DNA of 6,018 nt from Streptomyces katrae (GCF_000966975.1 NZ_JZWV01000786.1:1-6018); one strand, 5' to 3'; counted from the first letter of the stretch, positions 1 through 5,776 are shown. The notes: a model not told the origin generated them from the letters alone. Translations and numbers: made by a program.

Positions 1-821
1 CCCTCGTCCCCGGCTTCCGCCGGGTCCTGGGCACCGTCACCGGCATCGCGGCCGGCCTGCTGATCGCCGTACCGCTGCACGGCGCCCCCGGCCCCACCGC
101 CGCCCTGGTCGCCGTCTGCGTGTTCGGCATCTTCTACACGGCCGCCCCGTCCTACTCCTGGATGATGTTCTTCGTCACCGTGATGGCCGGGCTCCTCTAC
201 GGGCTCCTCGGCGTGCTCCACCCCGGGCTGCTGCTCCTGCGCTTCGAGGAGACCGCCGTCGGCGCGCTCGGCGCCGCCCTCGGCGTCACCCTGGTCCTGC
301 CGGTCACCACGCACGCCGCCAACGACGCCTGGATCCAGCGCGCCCTGCACTGCGTACGGGCCTCCACCGCGGCCTCCCTCGACCGCCTCGCGGGCGACCC
401 CGACGCCGACCCCGCCCCGCACGCCGCCGAACTGGAACTCCTCCTGGCCCGGGTCCGGATGGCGCTCGCGCCCCTGGTGCACCCGCTGAGCCCGCTGCGC
501 GCCCGCAAGGCCCGCGCCCGCCAGGTCCTGGGCCTGCTCGACGACTGCGCCCGCGAGGTGCGCGGGCTCGTCGCCGTCGCCGCCGACCCCCAGGCCTCCC
601 ACGACGCCCGGCTCGCCGCCGCCTGCTGGCGGGTCGAGGCCGCGGTGGAGGCGCTCACCGCCCCCCAGGGCGCCGCGCGGACCGGCGCCCCCGTCCTCCC
701 GGCCGGCCCCGCCGGAGCCGAACCCGCCCTGGCGCACCTGCACGGCCTGGAGACGGCCCTGGCCGCCCTCGCCACCCCGCTGCGCACCGACCCCCGCGCC
801 CCCCTGGTCGTCACCGCCTGA
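1..821 (+). CDS. FUSC family integral membrane protein, C-terminal part (5' end outside window)
   Basis: The reading frame is open from the window edge (first full codon at base 3) to TGA at 819-821, so 272 residues are visible and the start is missing. The GTG at 120 lies inside a membrane helix and is not the real start. Visible residues 8-25, 31-48, 54-71 and about 86-101 are hydrophobic helices. Residue 105 onward is a soluble, Ala/Arg/Leu-rich helical tail with no membrane segment. Two hallmarks fit the FUSC (fusaric acid resistance/aromatic acid exporter-like) superfamily: the RVLGTVTG motif opening a helix (residues 7-14) and RFEETAVGALGA (residues 80-91) opening the last one. Members are inner-membrane proteins linked to efflux of aromatic or toxic small molecules, but the substrate here cannot be read from sequence. 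The stop lies 46 nt before the acetyltransferase gene. The family call is fairly sure; the export role is inferred. Confidence 0.8.
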   Translation, partial: LVPGFRRVLGTVTGIAAGLLIAVPLHGAPGPTAALVAVCVFGIFYTAAPSYSWMMFFVTVMAGLLYGLLGVLHPGLLLLRFEETAVGALGAALGVTLVLPVTTHAANDAWIQRALHCVRASTAASLDRLAGDPDADPAPHAAELELLLARVRMALAPLVHPLSPLRARKARARQVLGLLDDCAREVRGLVAVAADPQASHDARLAAACWRVEAAVEALTAPQGAARTGAPVLPAGPAGAEPALAHLHGLETALAALATPLRTDPRAPLVVTA

Positions 822-827
822 CGGCAA

Positions 828-847
828 CCGCCCCCGCGCGCGGGCGG
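828..847 (+). terminator. GC-rich hairpin between FUSC gene and nat (possible weak terminator)
   Basis: CCGCCC at 828-833 pairs with GGGCGG at 842-847 around an 8-nt GC loop. It begins 7 nt after the FUSC stop and has no T-tract. It could reduce read-through into nat, but it also lies where the -35 region of nat would be, so a regulatory role is equally possible. Confidence 0.3.
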
Positions 848-854
848 ACGCGAG

Positions 855-860
855 TACGGT
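855..860 (+). promoter_or_regulatory. Candidate -10 box (TACGGT) for a leaderless nat transcript
   Basis: TACGGT fits the actinobacterial TAnnnT -10 pattern and ends 7 nt before the ATG at 868, placing the predicted transcription start at or next to the A of the start codon. No Shine-Dalgarno sits at a usable distance; the only G-run, 862-865, is 2 nt from the ATG. No good -35 hexamer is visible 16-19 nt upstream. The call rests on spacing and the -10 match. Confidence 0.4.
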
Positions 861-867
861 CGGGGCC

Positions 868-1443
868 ATGACCACCCCAGGCGCCCCGCCCGTCCAGTAC
901 CGCACCGCCCGCCCCGGGGACCGGGAGGCCATCGAGGCCCTCGACGGTTCCTTCCACACCCGGACCGTCTTCGAAGTGGAGTCCTCCGCCACCGGCTTCG
1001 CCCTCCGGGAGGTGCCGGTGGACCCGCCGCTCCACAAGGTCTTCCCGCCGGACGAACCGGAGGAGCCCGAGGCTGCCGACGAGCCGGAGGAGGACGGCAC
1101 CGGGCACGCCCGCACCTTCGTGGCCCTCGACGGCGGCACCCTCTGCGGGTTCGCCGCCGTCCGCTACGCCCCCTGGAACCGGCGCCTGACCGTCGAGGAC
1201 ATCGAGGTCGCCCCCGCCCACCGCGGCCGCGGCATCGGCCGCGCGCTCATGGACCTCGCGGCCGGCTTCGCCCGCGAACGCGGCGCCGCACACCTGTGGC
1301 TGGAGGTCAGCTCGGTCAACGCCCCGGCCGTGCACGCCTACCGCCGGATGGGCTTCACCCTCTGCGGCCTGGACACCGCCCTCTACGACGGCACCCCGGC
1401 GGCCGGCGAGCGGGCCCTGTTCATGAGCCGCCCCTGCGGCTGA
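868..1443 (+). CDS. nat: Streptothricin/nourseothricin N-acetyltransferase (GNAT family)
   Basis: This 191-residue protein matches, from memory, the 190-residue S. noursei nourseothricin acetyltransferase along nearly its whole length. Shared blocks include EAIEALDGSF (20-29), LREVPVDPPL followed by KVFP, WNRRLTVEDIEVAP, ARERGA-HLWLEV and AYRRMGFTLCGLDTALYDGT. Such enzymes transfer acetyl from acetyl-CoA to the beta-lysine amino group of streptothricins, inactivating them in the cytoplasm. The acetyl-CoA loop RGRGIG is at residues 119-124, and the second GNAT block (NAPAVHAYRRMGF, 151-163) contains Tyr158. An acidic, Pro-rich insert at about 61-76 corresponds to the Asp/Glu-rich loop of the S. 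noursei enzyme. The MTT start matches the known protein. No streptothricin biosynthesis gene is visible, so it may be stand-alone resistance; activity on streptothricin is inferred from similarity. Confidence 0.88.
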   Translation: MTTPGAPPVQYRTARPGDREAIEALDGSFHTRTVFEVESSATGFALREVPVDPPLHKVFPPDEPEEPEAADEPEEDGTGHARTFVALDGGTLCGFAAVRYAPWNRRLTVEDIEVAPAHRGRGIGRALMDLAAGFARERGAAHLWLEVSSVNAPAVHAYRRMGFTLCGLDTALYDGTPAAGERALFMSRPCG

Positions 1444-1452
1444 CGCCCCAAC

Positions 1453-1469
1453 TCCCCGAATGCCGGGGA
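1453..1469 (+). terminator. Short hairpin just after nat
   Basis: TCCCCG (1453-1458) and CGGGGA (1464-1469) form a perfect 6-bp stem with a 5-nt loop, 9 nt after the nat stop. There is no T-tract, so it would be a weak terminator or an RNA-stabilising hairpin. Confidence 0.35.
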
Positions 1470-1532
1470 TGGTACGACGCCCCGCAGCCGAACCGCAGGC
1501 CAACGCCTGAAGATCACTCGGAGGAGTGTTCC

Positions 1533-1552
1533 GCCGGCTCCGGGAGCCCGGC
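1533..1552 (+). terminator. GC hairpin in nat-nos intergenic region
   Basis: GCCGGCTC (1533-1540) pairs with GAGCCCGGC (1544-1552) around a 3-nt loop, with one bulged C. It lies 90 nt after nat and upstream of the nos promoter region. Together with the hairpin at 1453-1469 it could separate nat from nos transcription. No T-tract follows. Confidence 0.3.
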
Positions 1553-1583
1553 GCTGACCTGCGGCATGTACAACGGGTGATTG

Positions 1584-1613
1584 TTCACTGCACATTCATC
1601 CGGCAAGTACAGG
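1584..1613 (+). promoter_or_regulatory. Candidate promoter for nos
   Basis: This lies in the least GC-rich stretch before nos. TTCACT at 1584-1589 (four of six matches to TTGACA) is followed after an 18-nt spacer by TACAGG at 1608-1613 (three of six to TATAAT, and lacking the final T). The predicted start is near 1620, immediately before the palindrome at 1621. The match is weak and the call tentative. Confidence 0.25.
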
Positions 1614-1620
1614 GTGGATC

Positions 1621-1630
1621 TGTCCGGACA
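1621..1630. promoter_or_regulatory. Perfect palindrome TGTCCGGACA upstream of nos (possible operator)
   Basis: The ten bases read the same on both strands and lie 17 nt before the nos ATG, about where transcription would begin from the candidate promoter. A repressor site at +1 would fit. No regulator gene is visible in the window, and short GC palindromes can arise by chance in such DNA. Confidence 0.3.
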
Positions 1631-1647
1631 GGGGGTAACCGCCCGGA

Positions 1648-2753
1648 ATGGAAATTCTGCAGAAGCACTCGAGCGAGGCTCAGGTGTGGGAGGAAGCCGA
1701 GGAGTTCATCCGGCTCTTCCACCGGGAGAATCCGCAGTCCGGTGATCCGCGCGCCCGGCTCGCCGCCGTACGGGCCGAGCTCGCGGAGACCGGCACCTAC
1801 CGCCACACCCCCGAGGAACTGGTCCACGGGGCCCGGGTCGCCTGGCGCAACAGCAACCGCTGCATAGGCCGGCTCTACTGGAACTCGCTGCGGGTCCGCG
1901 ACCGCCGCGGGCTGACCGACGCCGAGGACATCGCCGCCGAGTGCTTCGAGCACCTTCGCGAGGCCACCAACGGCGGCCGGGTCCGGCCCACGATCACCGT
2001 CTTCGCCCCGGAAGCCCCGGACCGGCCGGGTCCGCTGATCTGGAGCGAGCAGCTGGTGCGCTACGCCGGCTACGGCGACCACCCGTCGATAACCGTCGGC
2101 GACGCCCGCAACAGACAGCTCACCGAAGCCCTGCTGAGGTTCGGCTGGGCCGGCGGCCCGGGGACCCCGTTCGACCTCCTCCCGCTGGTGGTCCAGGGCG
2201 TCGACGACAAGCCCCGCTGGTTCGACACCCCCGCCGACGCCGTGCTCGAAGTGCCGATCCGCCACCCCGACGACCGGGACGACTGGTCGGACTGGGGGCT
2301 GCGCTGGCACGCGGTTCCGGCCATCTCCAACATGTGCCTGGAGATCGGCGGCATCCACTACACGGCCGCCCCCTTCAACGGCTGGTACATGGGCACCGAG
2401 ATCGGCGCCCGCAACCTCGCCGACACCGATCGCTACAACCTCCTCCCGGCCGTCGCGCGCCGGCTCGGCCTGGACGTCTCCAGCGACCGCTCGCTGTGGT
2501 GCTGGACTCCTTCGACCGGGCCGGGGTCACCATCGCCGACCACCACACCGAGTCCCGGCGCTTCCTCTCGCACCTGGAGCGCGAGGAGCGCAAGGGGCGC
2601 GAGGTGGGCGCGGACTGGTCCTGGATCGTCCCGCCGATCTCCGGTTCGGCCACCCCCGTCTTCCACCGGACCTACGAGGACCGGCCGAGCGCGACCGCGT
2701 ACGTCCACCACGACGGTGCGCGGGAACGGGCCTGGGGACGGGACTTGGTCTAG
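1648..2753 (+). pseudogene. nos: Bacterial nitric oxide synthase oxygenase, disrupted by frameshift/deletion at about 2499
   Basis: NOS oxygenase oxidises L-arginine to citrulline and nitric oxide, using electrons from a separate reductase. In the first frame (codons 1-284), WRNSNRCIG carries the heme-ligand Cys72, and NGWYMGTEIG carries the substrate-binding Glu251, followed by ARNLADTDRYN. After SLW (282-284) the family signature continues in another frame from the GTG at 2499. It reads VLDSFDRAGVTIADHHTESRRF, then ADWSWIVPPISGSATPVFHR, to TAG at 2751-2753. Known NOS proteins have about 11 residues between SLW and VLxSF, of the form (K/R)D(K/R)A-VELN-A. Their absence plus the frame change implies 34 nt lost. 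The ATG at 1648 is the first start after an in-frame TAA at 1636. The remaining pieces total 368 residues, close to family size once the gap is restored. No reductase domain is present, as is usual in bacteria. As written, the gene cannot make a normal enzyme; an assembly error is possible. Confidence 0.88.
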
Positions 2754-2794
2754 ACCTTCTGTTACGGTCGGGCTCGGAACGGATCCGGGACGGC

Positions 2795-2803
2795 GGAGAG
2801 GGG
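2795..2803 (+). promoter_or_regulatory. Ribosome binding site of the lactonase gene
   Basis: GGAGAGGGG lies 5 nt before the GTG at 2809. It is the strongest Shine-Dalgarno in the window and fixes the lactonase start, arguing that the lactonase is normally translated on its own and not as part of the upstream nos frame. Confidence 0.6.
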
Positions 2804-2808
2804 CACCG

Positions 2809-3888
2809 GTGGACGGCGCGCACAGCACGGACCACGGCGGCGGACACCGGGCCTACATCGGCTCGTTCACCTCGGGGGGCGGCCGCGGTGTCCTCACCGC
2901 GGCCGTGGATCCGGCCACCGGAGCGCTGACCCCGCTCTCGACGGAGGGCTCCCTTCCGGACCCCTCGTACCTCGCGCTCGACCCGGCCACCGGCGTGCTC
3001 TACGCGGTGAGCGAGACCGAGCGGGGTGCGGCGGGCGCCTTCCGCCCCACCGCCGAAGGGCTCGCGCCGCTCGGCACCCCCGTCCCGGTCGGAGGATCGG
3101 GCCCCACCCACCTCAGCCTGGCCGGGCGGCGGCTGCTGACCGCCAACTACACCTCGGGCAGCGTCAGCAGCCTGCCGCTCGCCGCCGACGGCAGCCTCCG
3201 CGGACCCGCCGCGGTCCTGGAGTACGAGGGCTCCGGCCCCGACCCGGACCGCCAGGCCGGCCCGCACGCCCACCAGGTGCTGCCCGACCCCGCCGGCCGC
3301 TGGGTGCTCGGCGTGGACCTCGGCACGGACGCGGTACGGGTCTGCGCGCCCGACCCGGCGGACGGGCGGCTCCGCGTCCACGCACGGGTCGCGCTGCGCG
3401 CCGGCAGCGGCCCGCGCCACCTCGCCTTCCACCCGGCGGGCGCGGTGGTCTACGTCCTGCACGAGCTGGAGCCGCTGCTGACCGTCTGCCGCTGGAACGC
3501 GGACGCGGGGCGGCTCGACCCCCTCGCGGAGGTTCCCGTCGCCCCGGAGGGCGCCCCGGAGGGCGTGCGGGCCTTCCCCTCGGCGATCACCGTCTCGCCC
3601 GACGGCCGCTTCCTCTGGGCGGCGGTCCGCGGGGCCGACGCCCTGGTCACGTTCTCGCTCGCCGGCGGCCCCGAGGAGCCGCGGCCCACGGGCACCGTCG
3701 GCTGCGGCGGCCACTGGCCGCGCGACCTCGCCGCGGACCCGTCGGGCCGCCGCCTCTACGCGGCCAACGAACGCTCCGGCGACGTCACCTGGTTCGAGGT
3801 GGACCCGCGCACCGGCCATCCGGCCCGCACCGGTTCCCTGCCCGTCCCGGCGGCCTCCTGTGTGGTGTTCGGCGGTCTCCCGGCCTGA
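2809..3888 (+). CDS. Lactonase family beta-propeller protein (6-phosphogluconolactonase-like)
   Basis: The product has 359 residues from a GTG with a good ribosome site. It belongs to the seven-bladed beta-propeller lactonase family (YbhE/Pgl type, usually about 330-390 residues), whose characterised members hydrolyse 6-phosphogluconolactone in the pentose phosphate pathway. Visible marks are the opening YIGSFTSG (16-23), the conserved GPHAHQV with His153 and His155, GSGPRHLAFHP (199-209), and repeated blade signatures such as DPATGVLYAVSE, SPDGRFLWAAV (263-273) and DPSGRRLYAANE. No signal peptide or membrane segment is seen, so it is probably cytoplasmic. It starts 55 nt after the nos stop on the same strand, so co-transcription is possible. 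Upstream nos codons share its frame with no intervening stop. Family assignment is firm; the exact lactone substrate is not established. Confidence 0.85.
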   Translation: MDGAHSTDHGGGHRAYIGSFTSGGGRGVLTAAVDPATGALTPLSTEGSLPDPSYLALDPATGVLYAVSETERGAAGAFRPTAEGLAPLGTPVPVGGSGPTHLSLAGRRLLTANYTSGSVSSLPLAADGSLRGPAAVLEYEGSGPDPDRQAGPHAHQVLPDPAGRWVLGVDLGTDAVRVCAPDPADGRLRVHARVALRAGSGPRHLAFHPAGAVVYVLHELEPLLTVCRWNADAGRLDPLAEVPVAPEGAPEGVRAFPSAITVSPDGRFLWAAVRGADALVTFSLAGGPEEPRPTGTVGCGGHWPRDLAADPSGRRLYAANERSGDVTWFEVDPRTGHPARTGSLPVPAASCVVFGGLPA

Positions 3889-3919
3889 GCCCGGGCCGCT
3901 CCCGCCATCGGCCGGGCAC

Positions 3920-3963
3920 AGCGGAGGGCCCGCCCGGGATCCGTCCCGGGCGGGCCCTCCGCT
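3920..3963. terminator. Strong bidirectional terminator between convergent genes
   Basis: A perfect 20-bp inverted repeat (arms 3920-3939 and 3944-3963) encloses a TCCG loop. It sits between the lactonase stop (3888) and the stop of the minus-strand gene (3975), so it can end both transcripts. Long GC stems with no clear T-tract are common terminators in Streptomyces. Confidence 0.85.
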
Positions 3964-3974
3964 TCGTCGTGTGC

Positions 3975-4895
3975 CTACTGGGCCGGCGCGCCCAGCTGGA
4001 GGCCCAGGGCCGCGCTGTACTGGGCGACGGCCAGCTTGCCGAGCGCCGGGTAGGCGCCGAGCACCTCGGCGGTGGCGCAGTCGGCCTCCTTGCAGGCCGT
4101 GTCCAGCAGCCCCTCGGCCGCCTCCGGGCCGATCAGGTAGGGCGCCAGCGCCAGCTGGACGGCCCCCGCGCCGCGCAGCTCGGCGGCGACGGCGGCCACC
4201 GAGCCCTCCTGGTCCAGGGCGGCGGCCATCACGGGCACCGCGAGCCGGGCGGCCAGCAGCATGCCGGTGATCCCGGCGGCCTGGACGGCCTCCTCGCCAC
4301 CGGTGGTGGCCAGGATGATGCCGTCGGCGGCGGTGGCCACGGTGAACAGCCGGGCGCGGTCGGCGCGGGCCAGGCCGGCCTCCGAGAGGCGCACGTGCAG
4401 GCCCTCGGCCAGCAGCGGGTGCGGGCCGAGGACGTCGGCCAGCTCGGCGGCGGCCGAGGAGTCCATCAGCGCCTGGCGCATCCGGCGCAGCAGGTCGGCG
4501 TCCGGACCGGCCAGCAGCGGAACGACCACGGCGTCCGGGCCGGTGGGCGCGGGCACCTCGTGGCCGGCGGCGCGGGCGAACTCCGCGCGCACGTTCCGCT
4601 CGTCGGCGACGGCGGTCAGCACGCCGGACAGGGAGGGGAACTCGCTCCCCTCGCCGTCCTCGCCCTCCAGGAAACCGATCCGGGCGTCCAGGCCGGGCAG
4701 CTCGGAGCGGCCGATGCTGATGATCTCCTCGGCGAGGCTCCGCGAGGCGGCCGAGGGCGCACCGGGCACGGCGAGCACCAGCGCGGGCGCGCCCTCGGGC
4801 GCCACCGCGGGCTCGGGCCGGCGGTGCCGTCCGGTCTGGCGGGGTCGCGGCATTCGTACGGGCAGGCCGTTTGCGGGCCCAGTGGGGGAGCTCAT
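3975..4895 (-). CDS. CbiX/sirohydrochlorin chelatase-like protein lacking catalytic histidines
   Basis: The product has 306 residues from the ATG at 4893-4895. It resembles long actinobacterial proteins annotated as sirohydrochlorin chelatase, whose true members insert Co2+ or Fe2+ into sirohydrochlorin for cobalamin or siroheme. Two halves repeat the same plan. Half one has [11 protein letters not shown] (38-48), [10 protein letters not shown] (123-132) and [11 protein letters not shown] (156-166). Half two has [12 protein letters not shown] (192-203), [11 protein letters not shown] (248-258) and [10 protein letters not shown] (279-288). True CbiX has GHGS at the first site and a His in the PLF-L--GGH segment; neither half keeps either His, so chelatase activity is doubtful. 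Residues 1-37 are a Pro/Arg-rich, probably disordered tail. An in-frame ATG 24 codons upstream gives residues unlike the rest. The gene converges on the lactonase and diverges from ung. Confidence 0.72.
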   Translation of the reverse strand: MSSPTGPANGLPVRMPRPRQTGRHRRPEPAVAPEGAPALVLAVPGAPSAASRSLAEEIISIGRSELPGLDARIGFLEGEDGEGSEFPSLSGVLTAVADERNVRAEFARAAGHEVPAPTGPDAVVVPLLAGPDADLLRRMRQALMDSSAAAELADVLGPHPLLAEGLHVRLSEAGLARADRARLFTVATAADGIILATTGGEEAVQAAGITGMLLAARLAVPVMAAALDQEGSVAAVAAELRGAGAVQLALAPYLIGPEAAEGLLDTACKEADCATAEVLGAYPALGKLAVAQYSAALGLQLGAPAQ

Positions 4896-4903
4896 GGCGC
4901 CGC

Positions 4904-4909
4904 ATGCTA
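4904..4909 (-). promoter_or_regulatory. Candidate -10 box (TAGCAT) for a leaderless chelatase-like transcript
   Basis: On the minus strand TAGCAT ends 8 nt before the ATG at 4895, and no Shine-Dalgarno lies between them. This favours a leaderless mRNA starting at the 306-residue start. No good -35 hexamer is visible at the right distance. Confidence 0.35.
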
Positions 4910-4966
4910 CTGGCTTATCGGAACCGGGTGTTCGGGCAGGGCCCATCCAGGTGGCATCTGTCCTCA

Positions 4967-4996
4967 TTTATCCGTTGAATGTCATACACGCTTCAA
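4967..4996 (-). promoter_or_regulatory. Candidate upstream promoter (TTGAAG, 18 nt, GATAAA) for the chelatase-like gene
   Basis: On the minus strand TTGAAG (4996-4991) and GATAAA (4972-4967) are 18 nt apart, each a four-of-six match to the sigma-70-type consensus. This is the best paired promoter match in the window. It would start near 4960, giving a leader of about 65 nt before the ATG at 4895. It overlaps the dyad at 4970-5002. It could act with, or instead of, the leaderless box at 4904-4909. Confidence 0.4.
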
Positions 4997-5002
4997 CCGG
5001 AT
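4970..5002. repeat. Imperfect inverted repeat in the divergent promoter region (possible operator)
   Basis: ATCCGTTGAA (4970-4979) is mirrored by TTCAACCGGAT (4992-5002), giving ten pairs with one extra base in the right arm and a 12-nt centre. It is relatively AT-rich for this DNA and covers the -35 and touches the -10 of the minus-strand candidate promoter. A regulator site is an inference. Confidence 0.4.
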
Positions 5003-5067
5003 CAACTCACGGACGGCGAGCACCAGTCGACGGAACGTGCCGGTAACGGCCTGTCAGTGTGACCCAG

Positions 5068-5073
5068 TAGAGT
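5068..5073 (+). promoter_or_regulatory. Candidate -10 box (TAGAGT) for a leaderless ung transcript
   Basis: TAGAGT fits TAnnnT and ends 8 nt before the GTG at 5082. No Shine-Dalgarno is present, and an in-frame TGA at 5073-5075 rules out an earlier start. A -35 element is not recognisable. This supports a leaderless ung mRNA. Confidence 0.45.
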
Positions 5074-5081
5074 GACGCAGC

Positions 5082-5759
5082 GTGGCACCTCGACCCTTGA
5101 ACGAACTTGTCGAAGCGGGCTGGGCGAAGGCCCTGGAACCCGTCGCGGACCGCATCGCCGGCATGGGGGACTTCCTCCGGACCGAGATAGCGGCCGGCCG
5201 GACCTACCTGCCCTCGGGGGCGAACGTCCTGCGCGCGTTCCAGCAGCCCTTCGACGACGTCCGCGTCCTGATCGTCGGACAGGACCCCTACCCGACCCCC
5301 GGCCACGCCATCGGGCTGAGCTTCGCGGTCGCCCCCGAGGTGAGCCCGGTGCCGGGCAGCCTGGAGAACATCTTCCGCGAGATGCACACCGACCTGGGCC
5401 TGCCCCGGCCCTCCAACGGTGACCTCACCCCGTGGACGCGGCAGGGCGTGCTGCTGCTCAACAGGTCGCTGACCACCGCCCCGCGCAAGCCGGGAGCGCA
5501 CCGGGGCAAGGGCTGGGAGGAGGTCACCGAACAGGCCATCCGCGCGCTCGCTGCCCGCGGCAAGCCGCTGGTCTCCATCCTCTGGGGCCGCGACGCCCGC
5601 AACTGCCGGCCGCTGCTCGGCAACCTCCCGGCGGTCGAGTCGGCGCACCCCTCGCCCATGTCGGCCGACCGGGGCTTCTTCGGCTCCCGGCCCTTCAGCC
5701 GGGTCAACGACCTGCTGGTCCGAGGGGGAGCCCAGCCCGTCGACTGGCGCCTTCCGTAG
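5082..5759 (+). CDS. ung: Uracil-DNA glycosylase (family 1)
   Basis: The enzyme cuts the N-glycosidic bond of uracil in DNA, starting base excision repair after cytosine deamination or dUMP incorporation; it is cytoplasmic. The product has 225 residues (E. coli Ung has 229). The water-activating motif GQDPYP is at residues 66-71, with Asp68 as the catalytic base and Tyr70 as the residue that excludes thymine. LLLNRSLT carries the uracil-binding Asn127. [18 protein letters not shown] carries the catalytic His189 in the DNA-intercalation loop. Pro71 replaces the His of E. coli GQDPYH, which as far as I recall is common in actinobacterial enzymes. The GTG start is forced by an in-frame TGA 9 nt upstream. 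All family motifs are present, so the gene looks intact. It is divergent from the chelatase-like gene and is followed 67 nt later by a lipoprotein gene on the same strand. Confidence 0.97.
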   Translation: MAPRPLNELVEAGWAKALEPVADRIAGMGDFLRTEIAAGRTYLPSGANVLRAFQQPFDDVRVLIVGQDPYPTPGHAIGLSFAVAPEVSPVPGSLENIFREMHTDLGLPRPSNGDLTPWTRQGVLLLNRSLTTAPRKPGAHRGKGWEEVTEQAIRALAARGKPLVSILWGRDARNCRPLLGNLPAVESAHPSPMSADRGFFGSRPFSRVNDLLVRGGAQPVDWRLP

Positions 5760-5776
5760 CGGCTCCCGGAGCCCCC

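Noticed and set aside
1526..1867. A possible small gene from GTG 1526 with GGAGGA beside it
   Set aside because: The GGAGGA directly abuts the GTG with no spacing, the product is unlike any known family, and it runs 220 bases into nos in another frame.
2490..2510. Programmed ribosomal frameshifting in nos
   Set aside because: There is no slippery heptamer, and a frame change alone would not restore the missing conserved helix. A deletion explains both facts.
1941..2753. A separate 270-codon gene in the third plus frame inside nos
   Set aside because: Only its last 84 codons (from 2499) carry family sequence, and these are the displaced C-terminus of NOS. The earlier part is the off-frame shadow of the NOS N-terminal region.
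2751..2768. Promoter for the lactonase (TTGGTC 2745-2750 with TACGGT 2763-2768)
   Set aside because: The spacer is only 12 nt and no alternative -35 is convincing, so I did not list it, although TACGGT alone could act as an extended -10.
2527..4905. A 792-codon minus-strand ORF across the lactonase, terminator and chelatase-like gene
   Set aside because: It is Arg/Pro/Gly/Ala-rich with no family motif, crosses a strong terminator, and lies in shifted frames of two well-supported genes. Stop codons are rare in off-frames at this GC content.
4896..4967. The longer start (24 extra residues) for the chelatase-like protein
   Set aside because: The extra residues look like translated promoter DNA, and the start at 4895 has a well-placed TAGCAT box and gives the N-terminus I recall for related proteins.
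3969..5075. A 368-codon plus-strand ORF opposite the chelatase-like gene
   Set aside because: It is Gly/Gln/His-rich and low in complexity, has no recognisable domain, and extends through the divergent promoter region. It is an antisense shadow.
5761..5773. GGCTC-CCG-GAGCC mini-hairpin after ung as a terminator
   Set aside because: The stem is only 5 bp with no T-tract and begins 1 nt after the ung stop. It is too weak to call.
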